Origin: Sophora flavescens
Taxonomy: Eukaryota; Streptophyta; Magnoliopsida; Fabales; Fabaceae
Length of the DNA: 64,000 nt
Direction of reading: 5' to 3'
NCBI GenBank assembly: GCA_030762895.1
Contig: CM061062.1
Span: forward strand, 285,878,397-285,942,396
The position numbers were made by a program, and so were the translations under genes. Below, one piece after another: positions 1-11,446 of the stretch (position 1 is the first letter of the stretch; every line of letters starts with the position of its first letter). Under the pieces are notes generated by a model, which was given only the letters and a program-made list of their open reading frames with translations, did not search any database and was not told the DNA's origin.

Positions 1-1087
1 TTTTTATAAGCAAAATTGTATTAAATGATAAATCAAAGCCCAAGAACCAGCACAAGTGGTGCCAATAAATGAGCAAAACATGCCTTATAAAAAGAGCTGC
101 AAACACATAGCAAAGAAAAAGGAACACCAAAAGTACACCCAAACGAGTAAACAGTGCATAAAACCAAAGCTACTAGCAAATACAAAACAAGTAGGGGCAA
201 ATGCTGATATAGAGATACACACCCCAGCTACGAGACACACAAATAAAAAACAGGAAAATCATTACTCTTAAACCGTAGCAACAAAAGATAGTAGCACTGA
301 ACACAAATCACAAAGGGTTGCGAGAAAATCACCAGCCCAACTGATAAATAGAGCAAGCAAGTCAAGTCAGATGTAAACACGAAGAAGGATTTAAACACCA
401 CAAAAAGAATGAACACCTGTTTTCTGGGGTGATAGCAGCGAAGAGGAGCTCTCTATGAGGGGCAATGGAGGTGAGGAATGGGGTTTTCAGGGAGGGACAG
501 TGAGCCGCTCGTTAGCAGAGAAAGAATGGGAGTGTTAGGGAGGCAGCGGTAGGGTTGGAGACAAGGGAGGAGATGACGGAGGAGATGAACGCGCGTTAGC
601 AGAGGGAGGGAGTGTTTTCTGTTTAAGCTAGGGTTCATAATCTGAAAAATGGGATAGTGCGTGGAAGAGAAGGAGGGAAAAAGAAAATTTGGGACTATTA
701 CACATCGGTTATATGAAAAACCGATGTGTTAAACATCTTATACACATCGGTTATAGCAGAACCAATGTGTAAACATTAAACTTTTAAATTCTGATTTTTT
801 CTTTTAAATTTTATACATCGGTTAATAAAAACCGATGTGTAAAAGTAATATTTTATTTTCTTTTTTTTTATTTATAATTTTCTACATCGGTTATATAGAA
901 ACCGATGTGTAAAAGTAATATTTTATTTTCTTTTTTTTTTCTTTATAATTTTCTACATCGGTTGTTTAGAAACCGATGTGTAATACTTTGGTTTTAATTT
1001 CAAAAATGCCACCGCCTCGTTTTACACATCGGTTTCTGAAAAACCGATGTGTAAACTCCGATGTAGAATCCCTTTTCTGCACTAGTG
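1..1087 (-). mobile_element. CACTA (En/Spm) transposon, one end only
   Basis: The right end reads CTTTTCTGCACTAGTG, the reverse complement of a CACTA-type terminal inverted repeat, and stops at 1087. Inside it lie six inverted subterminal repeats. Positions 1-690 show no protein I recognise. The purine-rich stretch 420-690 resembles the leader of the second CACTA element (10570-10740), so I infer that this is the transposase-promoter end and that the body lies left of the window. The element interrupts a Ty3/gypsy reading frame that starts just after it. The expected 3-bp target duplication would be TGA at 1088-1090, but its partner is outside the window. Confidence 0.8.
700..1055. repeat. 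CACTA subterminal hairpin repeats
   Basis: There are six copies of an inverted repeat with arms ACATCGGTT and AACCGATGT, starting near 703, 743, 815, 882, 954 and 1026. Loops are about 6-9 nt and differ between copies. Terminal repeats of this kind are the usual transposase-binding sites of En/Spm elements. The copy at 743 has one arm mutated (AACCAATGT). The same motif occurs near the end of the third CACTA element at 59340-59640. Confidence 0.85.
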
Positions 1088-1094
1088 TGAGTTT

Positions 1095-2977
1095 TGTGGC
1101 ATACTGCGACGCATCTAAGAATGGCTTGGGATGTGTCTTAATGCAGGATGGCAAGGTGATAGCATATGCCTCTAGGCAGCTTAGGCCACATGAGGGGAAT
1201 TACCCTACCCATGACCTAGAGCTAGCAGCTATGGTTTTGCCCTTAAGATTTGGAGGCATTACCTTTATGGGGCAAGGTTTGAAGTTTTTAGTGACCATAA
1301 GAGCCTTAAATGTCTGTTCAACCAGAAGGAGTTGAACATGAGACAACGAAGGTGGATGGAGTTCCTTAAGGACTATGACTTCGAGTTGAATTACCATCCG
1401 GGAAAGGCCAATGTGGTGGCAGATGCTCTGAGTAGGAAGTCCCTACACGTGTCAAGCTTGATGTTGCAAGAGCTGAACCTCATGGAAGAGTTTAGGGACA
1501 TGAATCTGGAAGTGTTGGATGTGTCCTTAAATGTCTTAGGTTTGAAGTTAAATAGGTTGGAAATTAATGGTGACCTTAGAGATGAGGTAGGCGGGAACAA
1601 CTCTTAGACCAGGAGTTGTAGTCTCGGTTAGGACAAGAGGGTTATGAGTTGTCAGTTGATGGGCTAGTGAAGTTTAAGAATAGGATCGTTGTTCCTAAGG
1701 AGGGGAGCCTTAGAGAGAAGATATTAGAGGAAGCCCATAAGGGGAAGTTTACCATACATCCTGGAATAACTAAGATGTACCAAGACCTTAAGAGGATGTA
1801 TTGGTGGCCAGGAATGAAAAAGGATGTGGCTAGCTTCGTAACTAGGTGTTTAGTGTGCCAAAAGGTTAAGATAGAACATCAGAAGCCTTCGGGGTTGTTG
1901 CAATCCTTGGAGATTCCAGAATGGAAGTGGGAGAGAATTTCTAGGGACTTTGACCTAAGACGCGTTTGGGTTTCGATGCCATATGGGTAATTGTGGATAG
2001 GTTGACCAAGTCTGCTCACTACTTGCCAATTAAAGCAACCTATAGTTTGAATAAGCTAGCAGACTTATACATTAAGGAGATAGTGAAGCTTCATGGCATA
2101 CCTACCTCTATAGTGTCAGATAGAGACCCACGGTTTACCTCTAGATTTTGAGGAGATTTCCAATAGGCTTTTGGTTCTAAGTTTAGTTTTAGCACAACAT
2201 ATCATCCCTAAAACGGATGGTCAGTCAAAGCGGACCATTCAGACCCTTGAGGACATGCTTAGGGCGTGTGTCTTAGATGAAGGAGGGAGTTGGGATAGAT
2301 TCCTACCTCTCATTGAGTTTGCGTATAACAACAACAGTTATCATGCTAGTATAGGCATGGCACCCTATGAGGCCTTATATGGGAGGAAGTGTAGGTCCCC
2401 TTTATGTTGGCATGAGGTAGGCGAGAAAACCTTGTTAGGACCTGAATTGGTCCAGGAAACCTCCGAGAGAATCAAAATGATTAGGGAGAGGATGCGCACG
2501 ACGCAAAGTAGACGAAAGAGCTATGCCGACAAAAGGAGAGAGCCTCTAGAATTCCAGGAAAGTGAGCATGTATTTTTGAGAGTCACTCCTAAGACGGGGG
2601 TAGGGAGGTCGATGAAAGTCCGCAAGCTAAATCCTCGTTTCATGGGACCTTTCCAAATCCTTAAAAGAGTCGGGCCTGTTACTTATCAATTGGCTCTTCC
2701 GCCACAGTTGGCAAACCTTCATGATGTTTTCCATGTGTCGCAACTCAGGAAATATGTGCCTGATGAATCTCATGTGATAGCTCCCGAGTCTGTACAATTG
2801 AAGGATAATTTGATCTATAAGCCAAAGCCTAGTCAAATCCTGGACAAGAGCACTAAGACTCTAAGGAACAAGGCGATTCCATTGGTGAAAGTGTTATGGG
2901 ACGGATTGACTCCTGAGGAAGCCACTTGGGAGATGGAGGAGGACATCGTGCGTCAATACCCAGTTTTTATTATCTAA
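1095..2977 (+). pseudogene. Chromovirus pol remnant: RNase H, integrase, chromodomain
   Basis: This is the C-terminal half of a Ty3/gypsy polyprotein, which would synthesise and integrate retrotransposon DNA. In order I see an RNase H piece ([11 protein letters not shown], near 1100), a second RNase H piece ending [10 protein letters not shown] (1332-1435), an HHCC integrase zinc finger (HKGKFTIHPG and CLVCQK, 1736-1866), the integrase core with [17 protein letters not shown] and [12 protein letters not shown] (1966-2146), the core end and GPF motif (2171-2700), and a chromodomain-like tail (VKVLWDGLTPEEATWE, near 2890-2935). The frame changes near 1330, 1610, 1985 and 2151. The conserved GQSE of the integrase DDE triad reads GQSK at about 2220, so the catalytic glutamate is lost. 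This is a fossil. Confidence 0.85.
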
Positions 2978-3053
2978 GGTACGGTAACCCTTACGTTGGA
3001 ATATGTCATGTGTTAAAATAAGTGCGCGAGAATGAGATGAATTTCGGGGCGAA

Positions 3054-3074
3054 ATTCTTCAAGGAGGGAGAAAA
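3054..3074 (+). other. Polypurine tract before the 3' LTR
   Basis: A purine-rich stretch containing AAGGAGGGAGAAAA lies directly before the LTR start TGTAAC at 3075. Its position and composition match the plus-strand primer site of Ty3/gypsy elements. Confidence 0.75.
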
Positions 3075-4928
3075 TGTAACATCCTAAAATTCTAACATAA
3101 TAAATAATAATAATATTAAATTATTAAAAAGTATAGTGCAAATAAAATATAAATAGGAGATTTAGTGTAAAGAAGTGATGGTATAAGGATTTATTATAAT
3201 TTATTAACTATTATAGAGAATATAAAATTATATATATATATGAAAAGAAAAAAAAAGAGAGAGAGGATGCTTGGGCGTTAAGCCCAAGCCAAACTTGTGG
3301 CTAAAGAATTTTGAAAACAAACCTAAAGCAGGCTAAAGAAAATTTTTGAAAACAAACCTAAAGCAACCGTGCATGTCATATATATATATATATGTATGTA
3401 TCTAATGACAGAAAAAGATAGAGAAAACGCGTCAGGGGGTTTCATTTGGGAACGTGGGCACTGCGCCGCACAGCACGAGGAGGGCCACATAGTACAGTGG
3501 AAGAAAGATATTTCTTTTCCTTGTCAATACAATTTCTACAATACGCAGATCGAAGAACATCAATGAAGGAGAGAATAATTTTTAGGGAAGCACTAATTCT
3601 TATGATACATAATTTTTAGAGCACATTGGAGATCTTCGAGAGGTGAGTAACAGTACCTTTTTATAACCATTTCCATGGTACATGTGTTTGTTGTGTTGAG
3701 CGATTTACCTAGTATTTTGAGAGATTTTAATTGAATGATGCATGTTATTAATAGACTAATTTTTTTAGGGGTTTTGAATTAAAATAAAGAACAATTATTA
3801 TATTGAGTATTTATTCTTGTTACTGATGGCATGAAATACATGATTGGTATTTGAATTAGTTGAATGACGTGCTTATTGGTGTATGCTATGCTATGTGTGT
3901 TTATTTGACATGCAGGATAAGATCAAATATTTAATTTTTGGTAAATGAATTGTTACACGTATGAGACATAAAATTGTGCCTTATGATGAATTGTATGATG
4001 TTTGCCGCAATACCACCTATGATAGGGGTATCGAAAAGTAATACCACCGTAATGGGGTATCGAAAGTAACATCCCCATATAATTGGGATGTCGAAAATAA
4101 GTAATACTACCTAAAAAGGAGTATCGAAAGTAACACCACCACAGGTTGGGGTGTCGAAAAAGGAGAAATACCACCATGTGCACATGGGAGGTATCGAAAT
4201 GGAAATGTCCCCGACAGGATGGTGACATCGAAACACTCCTCGTGAGTAGGGGTGGGCAATGGGACGCCATTGTCGTGTGATGTGTGAATATATGGCATGC
4301 CGGCAAGAGACCAATTTATTTAGGAGGTCTTCGGACCGCTTGGATTAAACTAGAATTTATCTGGTATATGGAATGTGATGTATTGAGATGAGATTAGTAT
4401 TGATATTAAAAGTAATTTCTTTTATATAGGTTATTTTGGAAAATTAGCGGGTGCCATGGACAGTTTTTACGGTTACCGCGCCGGCTGAGAACAATGCTAT
4501 TTTCGAAAATATTTTTTTAAAACTGTATTGTTGATCACTGGGATTTTATATCTCATTATAAGTATTGTTTTCAGAGCACGAGGAGGACGTCATTGAAACT
4601 GAAGAGGCGTGAAGACGTAGTGGACTCCATTAGTTAATCTTTCTAGTCTGGTTAGTCTTTTCTTAAATGAGGAGCCGTATGTGGCTAGACGCATTTATTT
4701 ATCGTTGGGATTGTAATTAGACGCCCGGTTTTGAGGCTTTTGATTTTTATTTATATTTATATTCATTACATAGATATTTTATTACTATATTACTTAATAT
4801 GAGGTATTTTCAGACTTTAAATTTTTTTAAAAAAAATTTTCTTTATGAGAAATATGTCTTAATTAAATTCTTTAAAGGATTTTTATTGATTTTATCTTGG
4901 GATTACTAATGTAACAAAGGGCGTTACA
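3075..4928 (+). repeat. Chromovirus 3' LTR (1854 bp)
   Basis: It begins TGTAACATCC just after the polypurine tract and ends GGGCGTTACA, so the termini are TG...CA inside a short inverted repeat. A TA-rich stretch near 3376 could serve as a TATA box, a donor-like AG|GTGAGT sits at 3641-3648, and a tandem hairpin array occupies 4010-4254. The short frames inside it are not genes. The next base starts the Tat/Ogre pol frame. The other target duplication is not in the window. Confidence 0.85.
4010..4254 (+). repeat. Tandem array of eight covarying hairpins in the LTR
   Basis: The units lie at 4010-4031, 4041-4060, 4069-4091, 4104-4124, 4133-4154, 4168-4194, 4205-4228 and about 4234-4254. Each is an inverted repeat. 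Outer stems are ATACC/GGTAT, ATACC/GGTAT, ACATCCC/GGGATGT, ATACT/AGTAT, ACACC/GGTGT, ATACC/GGTAT, ATGTC/GACAT and CACTCCT/AGGGGTG (one G-T pair). Most have a one-base bulge followed by CC pairing with GG. Units 1-7 are each followed by CGAAA. The stem bases differ between units while pairing is kept, which is covariation within one molecule and points to selection on RNA or cruciform structure. The function is unknown. Confidence 0.85.
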
Positions 4929-7045
4929 ACCTCCATCTAAATAGAAACCCATTGCAAGTCTTCTTAGGGTTCTTTTGTCATTTTCTGAAGTGCCTGGAGG
5001 GTATTCCCTTCTTTGGATGAAGTATTTGATGTTATGGTACCACGATTTTTTATCTGACTCTTCCTCTATCACTTGACAATATGCAGGATGATCACGACTT
5101 TCCATTTTGATGAGTGGCAGGTTCCTCTCGTCACTTACCTTGAACATCGAGAACAGGGTACACAGTGCGTCAGCTAATTGGTTATCTTCTCGGGGAATAT
5201 GGTGAAATGTGACTTCATCAAACTGCTCAATCAAACCTTTGATGTAATCATGGTACGAGATTAACTTGGCGTCTCGGGTTTCCCATTCCCCTCTTAGCTG
5301 GTGGATGACTAATGCAGAGTCCCCATATACCTCCAGTATCCTTGCCTTTGATTCTATCGCTGCCAGGATGCCGAGCACACAAGCTTCATATTCGGCTATA
5401 TTGTTTGTACAATCAAAACAAAGCCTTACAGTGACAGGGAAATAATCATTTTCCGGTGAGATTAGTATTGCCCCAATTCCATGCCCCAAGGCATTAGAAG
5501 CTCCATCAAATAACAAAGTCCACTTTTCTTTTTCTAGTGATTGTACGTGATCAAACAATGCCATTATGTCTTCATCTGGGAAATCGCATTGCATCGATCC
5601 ATAATCTGCTATTGGCTTATTGGCTAGATATTCTGCGAGAGTACTACCTTTTACTGCTTTTTGGGTGACATAGACAATGTCGTATTCTGATAACAGGACT
5701 TGCCAGCGAGCAATTCTTCCAATCAAAGCAGGCTTATCAAAGATATACTTGATTGGATCCATTTTGGACACCAACCAGGTAGTGTAACACAACATGTAAT
5801 GCCTCAAACGGCGAGCCACCCAAGCCAAGGCACAGCAAGTGCGTTCCAGCAGTGAGTAGTTGGCTTCACAACTGGTGAACTTCTTACTTAGATAATAGAT
5901 AGCATGCTCTTTTCTTCTTGACTCATCGTGTTGCCCCAGTACACAACCCATTGATTCATCTAGCACAGTCAAATACATGATTAGAGACCTTCCTGGAACT
6001 AGGGGAACCAAGACTGGAGGCTCCTGTAGGTATTGTTTGATCTTCTCAAAGGCTTTTTGACAATCTTCATTCCATGTTACTGCCTGATTTTTGCGTAGCA
6101 ATTTAAAGATTGGTTCACATGTCGCGGTCAGTTGGGAGATGAACCGGACAATGTAGTTCAATCTTCCTAAAAACCCACGAACATCTTTCTCCATTCGAGG
6201 TGTTGGCATATCGATGATGGCTCGAACTTTTTCAGGATCAACCTCTATTCCTCTTTGACTAACAATGAACCCCAGAAGCTTGCCTGATTTCACTCCAAAA
6301 GTGCTTTTGGCTGGATTCAGTCGGAGCTTAAACTTTCTTAACCGCTCAAAAAGTTTCTGCAGATTATCAACATGGTCATCTTTGGATTTGGACTTGGAGA
6401 TCATGTCATCTACATAAACTTCTATCTCCTTATGCATCATGTCATGGAATAAAGCCACCATAGCCCGCTGATATGTTGCCCCAGTATTTTTCAAGCCAAA
6501 GGGCATAACCTTGTAGCAAAAGGTTCCCCATAAAGTGACAAATGTAGTTTTCTCCATATCTTCAGGTGCCATCTTGATTTGATTATATCCTGAGAATCCA
6601 TCCATGAAAGAGAATAATGCATATGTTGGGCAGTATTATCTACAAGAACATCAATGTGAGGTAGAGGAAAATCATCTTTTGGGCTAGCTCTGTTCAGATC
6701 TCGATAGTCGACACACATTCGAACCTTTCCATCTTTCTTGGGGACAGGAACGATGTTAGCAACCGATTGAGGGTATTTTACCACTTCTAGGAAACCCGCA
6801 TCCAGTTGCTTCTTGACCTCCTCCTTGATCTTTAAAGACTTTACCGCTTTCATCCTTCGTAGCTTCTGTTTTACTGGAGGACACTCCGGCTTTAATGGCA
6901 GTTTGTGTTTTGCTACACTAGGGTCTAACCCTAGCATGTCTTGGTACGACCATGGAAAAACATCTTTATAATCCATCAACAACCTGATCAATCTACTTCG
7001 CTCCTTTTCTTTCAGGGAAAGGCCGATCTTGACCTCCTTTGGCTT
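4929..7045 (-). pseudogene. Tat/Ogre-type Ty3/gypsy pol: RT, RNase H and second RNase H
   Basis: On the minus strand the first frame (6991 to about 6600) holds the reverse transcriptase start (KKDGKVRMCVDYRDLN). A frame shift near 6600 leads to MDGFSGYNQIKM, the catalytic VYVDDM (near 6420) and LGFIVSQRGIEVDPEK. The connection RNase H follows. A second, archaeal-type RNase H (WTLLFDGASNALGHGIGAIL, near 5470-5530) marks the Tat/Ogre lineage. Homology stops at FYLDGG (4929), where the chromovirus LTR has inserted, so the integrase is missing. On the other side homology ends near 7045. Shifts and lost ends mean it cannot act alone. Confidence 0.88.
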
Positions 7046-9034
7046 TCAATAAAACAAATCATTTTGAGTCCATTAAATTTTATGGAATATGGAGAATAAA
7101 TTATCCATACTTTATGACATAAGTTCGTGTCCCACCCCACGTCATAAATTATTCCGGTCGTATTTTCACTAAGTCATTATTGACTTAAGTTTTTACGTTT
7201 TATGGTAAAATCTCTTCTTGACGACAAAAATCCTTTTGGCTTAAAACCAAAACCTTTAGATAAAATCAAATCCATTTTCAAGAACCATCAAAGATACATA
7301 AGTAGTGGTTTCTCAAAACATTTTCTCGAAAATCCTTAAAAACGTTTAATGACTGGTTTGCGGCTTTTACCAAATTCAGGCCCAAAAGCCATATTTTTTA
7401 AAACATGGTTCTTCACCTCAAATGTATTACTCTCCTAGGTTATAATATTCATATGAAAATGTTGAAACACTGATTTTACATCTTACTCTCCATTTATACA
7501 AAATTCCTAAAAATTTGACCGAACGTCGTTAAGTTTGTAAATCGCGTAAATCCTTTTTCAACCATTTTAAACTCTAATAGTCAAACACTCATTTTGGAGT
7601 TTTAGAACAGTTAGGTAGGTATGAAAAACAGTTTCTCACTGTCCAATAACTTTAATTTTCGAAAATTGCATTTTAGTCCCTAAACTTTCATTAATTACAA
7701 ATAGTCCTTTTTCACTTAAAACCTTATAACCTTTTATTTATAACTCCAAATCACACCAAATCAACTTATTTAGAAATATTTTTCAGCTTCCCTCTAATTT
7801 TCCATAAATCACTTTTCTGCCCCAAATATTTTTCAATAATTGCAAAAAGGTCCTTTTTCACCAAAAAGCTTATAACTTTTTATGCATTAATCCAATTAAC
7901 ACCAAAACAATTTCTATGGTTTTGTCTCATCAAGGACTACAATCTTAACATACAAGAACATGAATTTCGGTGTAGCCACTGAAATTCCCAGAAATTGCAA
8001 TGTAGTCCCTAAGGACTCAATAATTCATAACTTCCAACATACACATCCAAATCAAACCAAACCAATTTCTATATTCTTATATATTCATCCAGTTCTCATA
8101 AAAATTATTCAAACAATTTAACACATCATGGAACCCATATAACCAGTCAAGGCCGAATGGCCCAAAAATTATCATGTTAGGTCATTTTTCATGTTAAACC
8201 AAATAAACAACTATCAAGCATCCAATTAGCAATCATTGAATCAAAATCAAGTATCAACCACATCCTCCAAGAGGATCACACACACATAAATCAATAATTT
8301 ACGCAACTTAAATACTTATAATTTATAAGACCATTTACACTAAATAACACTAAGTAAACCATCAACATACCTACTTTAAGGTAGGATAGTGGTAATCACC
8401 CCCTTACCTCTTGTATACCACTTGAAGATCAAACAAATACAAGATAAACCAAGCAAGGTAGGCCACGGTTTTGTCCACCAAAACCTATCCATAAACAACC
8501 AACATGAAAACAAGTTAAAGAATGAAGAAAATCATCCTAACCCACTTGCATATAGGTTCGGCCAAGTTAGAAAGAATTAGCTAGGGATCTCTAGATTTTT
8601 CAAGCTCTTGGATAATGAAAATAGAAGTCATATGAAGATCATAGAAATTGGTTTTCCGATCATATGATTTTTCTACAATTTCCTAGAGATTTTACAAGAT
8701 TCTAGATCTAGGAATTTAAAATGATGATCATGGCATAAACTTGTAAAATAAATGAAGATGAAAGCTTAGATAAGTAAGGTGATGAGGTTTTACCTCTTGA
8801 AGATTGAAGAAATGAAGAAAATGATCAACCTTCACTTAGTTGAAAACTGGACAGCTTGAGGGTGTGATGGTTTTGTGAGTGTATCTCACAATATACTCAT
8901 CCAAAAATCACAAACTTTGGCTTGTTAGAAAGATAAGAAGAAAAGGAACAACTTTTGTGTTGAAGGTTTCATTTGGTTCGGATCATAACATGGCACGCAT
9001 CTTGAAAGTCTCGTTAGAATAGCCATGAATTACA
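7046..9034 (-). repeat. Reversed chromovirus-type LTR remnant
   Basis: There is no protein here. Read on the minus strand, the stretch contains features shared with the other chromovirus-type LTRs in the window: a CAAGAGGTAAGGGG donor-like site (GT at 8407-8406), a GGCCGAA-type motif (near 8150) and an A/T-rich segment with CTAGA-type words (8580-8720) like that at 51120-51250. I could not find clean TG...CA ends, so it is probably truncated on both sides. It separates the Tat/Ogre fragment from a truncated CACTA transposase. Confidence 0.55.
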
Positions 9035-10209
9035 TAACACCTTCCACCCACAGCTTGTTCAAGTCTTCAATCAAGGGACCTAGACAAACATCTAAGTCAT
9101 TTCCTGGTTGTTTTGGGCCCGAAATCATCATAGATAACATCATGTATTTGTGCTTCATGCACAACCAAAGAGGTTGGTTGTAAATTATGAGGAGAACGGG
9201 CCATGAACTATGAATACTACTTAGGTACCATACATATTCATTCCACCCGTAGCAAGTCCAAGCATAAGGCTTCTTGGCTCATTTCCGAAATCCGAAAACA
9301 AACTATCAATTCTCTCCCATTGCACAGAATCAGCCGGATGGTGAAGCATTCTATCATGTTTCCTATCATCTGCATGCCATCTATTGTTCTTTGCGTCGTT
9401 TACATTAGCGAACAATCGCTTGAACCTTGGAATTATTCGAAGATTCCACAACTGCTTCGCATGAGGACCTTTTGTGATCACATCACAACTAGAATCACCA
9501 TCCTTCACTTTGTACCGTGATATCCCACACTTGGGGCAATCGTGCAACCCTTCATACACACCCCTATACAATATGCAATCATTAGGGCATGTATATATCT
9601 TATTATACTCCATACCATCGAACAAAGTACCTTCTTCGCCTCATAGTTATGATCTGACAATGTGTTGCCTTTTGGAAGCATGTTCTTCAACAACTCAAGC
9701 AAGTCAGTGAAGCTTTTATCACTCTACCCATTTCTTTCCTTCACATTGAACAATTTTAACACCACCGACAACCGTGTATAATTAGTGCACCCCGGATACA
9801 AAGGCTTCTCCGCATCACTGCACAAAGTATCATATACATGTGCTCACTGAAAAGACTCTTGTCCAGTATCACAGATCATGTCCTCTAGTCGATCGTCCTC
9901 CATAACTACGTCAACTTCCTCAGTTTGGGACACACTTGGCTAGTTTAACAAGACATCACCGTGCCATATCCATCTTGTATAATTCTTGCAAATCCCTTCA
10001 CAAATAAGACGAGTACGTATTTCCTTAACTTCACATTTCCTCATATTCACACATTTGACACAAGGACAACAAAACTTTCCATTACTATCAGGAAGATTTC
10101 TTTGAGAAAATTCTAGAAACTTTTTCACTCCCTTCTGATACTCATCACTTGTGCGTTTACTAACCATCCAACTATGATCCATAGTTATATTCTGTAAATA
10201 TACACACAA
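9035..10209 (-). pseudogene. TNP2-like CACTA transposase remnant
   Basis: TNP2 is the En/Spm-family transposase. The first part, 10209-9940, has the transposase-associated N-terminal domain (DHSWMVSKRTSDEY, and a CPC...C cysteine cluster). It continues through YDTLCSDAEKPLYPGC and LVVLKLF-like text at 9850-9700, with a stop after KERNG. 9625-9221 contains NDCILYRGVYEGLHDCPKCG, a zinc-binding pattern, and ends at LGLATGGMN. A frame shift near 9215 leads to SWPVLLIIYNQPLWLCMK and NDLDVCLGPLIEDLNKLWVE down to about 9035. It is broken by at least one stop and one shift. Confidence 0.85.
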
Positions 10210-10342
10210 ATACGATTAAGCTAAGAGGCTAAAATAAGATGGACTCCAATGATATTTCCTTGCATCAATAATCAATACATTTCACAGGGAAGCATCTAAA
10301 CCTTAACAAACTATATTATCATCACCTTTGCAAATACACAAC

Positions 10343-10383
10343 CATGAGCATGAGCATGAGCATGAGCATGAGCATGAGCATGA
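10343..10383. repeat. Hexanucleotide microsatellite (CATGAG)n
   Basis: Nearly seven perfect copies of CATGAG lie in the leader region of the second CACTA element. The perfect array suggests recent slippage. Confidence 0.95.
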
Positions 10384-10751
10384 TCCATAAGCAAAACAAC
10401 AACCATAGTTTACAATTCATTTTATCAAGTAATCAAAAATCATAATGAAACAGAAACGCACAGAACAAACCACAAAAAACAATGAAAACCAAAATGAAAC
10501 CAAAAACAAAAAAGATAGAAACGCAAAATAAAAGTTGGTATTAAAAAGGAAAATAAAAGAGGGAAAGGGAGAAAGAGCTTACGAATGATGAAGAAGCAGC
10601 AATGGTGGTCCTTCCAGATGGGGTAAGTGAGGGAGGACGAAGAATGGTTGCGTGAGTGTTAGGGCAGAGGAGGACGAAGGAACATAGAGACTTGAGTGTT
10701 AGGGCGCAAGAGTGAATTAGCTAGACTTGAGTTTTCATATGGTAAAATATA

Positions 10752-10985
10752 AAGACGTGTAACGTCGGTTTCCTGGCCAACCGATGTTACATGTCACTTG
10801 TAATAGCGGTTATGAAACAACTGTTGTTACAAGTTTTTCCCTCCACCGTGTTTCTTAAGATTTGCTTCCTTGTAACATCGGTTTTCAAACAATCACTGTT
10901 ACAAGTGTATTAAATAAACCAGTTATTTATGATACTGCCAACACCTCTTTTGTAACATTGGCTTTAAACTAACAGATGTTACATC
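10752..10985. repeat. Subterminal inverted repeats of CACTA 2
   Basis: Four degenerate inverted repeats lie near 10758, 10800, 10872 and 10950, with arms like GTAACATCGGTT and its complement. The arm differs from CACTA 1 and 3 (ACACATCGGTT), so this is a related but distinct family. Arms have diverged more than in the other two elements, which suggests greater age. Confidence 0.75.
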
Positions 10986-11283
10986 CAGTCATTACAGGCA
11001 TATTTTCCACTAGTGTGTGGTGTACTAAGCAACACCCAAAAGAATTTGTCACATGAAGGAAACCCTTCGTTAAAAATTCCATTGGGCCATTTAAGAAGTC
11101 TTGTTGGCATATTGGAACCCAATAGATTTGAAAATAGACTTAGGCTTTGAATTAGAAAAATAGATCAACCTATTTAATTGAGGATATGATTTTGCTTAAC
11201 CCATTTCCACTCCTAACAATAAGATGATCAATTGATTTTGGGACATGCTGAAATAATAAGGGTATTAATTTATGGATTTAATT

Positions 11284-11446
11284 ACTATACACTGACAGTA
11301 TAAAGACTTTTTTACATTGTCAACCAATCAGAAATTGACACAGCATTAAAAATGTTTGACTCTTATCCTAACCACCTTAAAAGTCACCAATTCCATGATT
11401 TTTGATTGGTTGTTAGTGTAAAAATCTTTACACTGACGGTGCATAA
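11284..11446. mobile_element. MITE-like inverted repeat element
   Basis: The ends are imperfect inverted repeats about 45 bp long: left ATACACTGACAGTATAAAG... and, from the right on the other strand, ATGCACCGTCAGTGTAAAG..., both leading into a CAACCAATCA block. There is no coding capacity. The flanks are TTAA/TA-rich, and I could not fix the target duplication. Confidence 0.7.

Larger units (their letters stand above)
1088..4928 (+). mobile_element. Ty3/gypsy chromovirus (Tekay/Del-like), 5' part missing
   Basis: The order is RNase H end, integrase, chromodomain-like C terminus, polypurine tract and 3' LTR. That order and the TGTAAC...GTTACA LTR ends fit a Tekay/Del chromovirus. The 5' LTR, gag, protease and reverse transcriptase are absent: a CACTA element breaks the copy at 1087. 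The right LTR end abuts a Tat/Ogre pol frame at 4929, so this element landed inside that older one. Several stops and frame changes show that it is dead. Confidence 0.85.
9035..11015 (-). mobile_element. CACTA transposon 2, truncated at its 3' side
   Basis: The 5' end is at the right: CACTAGTGGAAAATA read on the minus strand from 11015. Subterminal repeats, a leader and two TNP2 transposase regions follow. Homology to TNP2 ends near 9035, so the rest of the transposase, the second gene and the other terminus are gone. In-frame stops and frame shifts show that it is inactive. Confidence 0.82.

Noticed and set aside
4010..4254. CRISPR array
   Set aside because: Spaced units suggest it at first sight, but the repeats are covarying hairpins of unequal length with short constant linkers, in a plant retrotransposon LTR.
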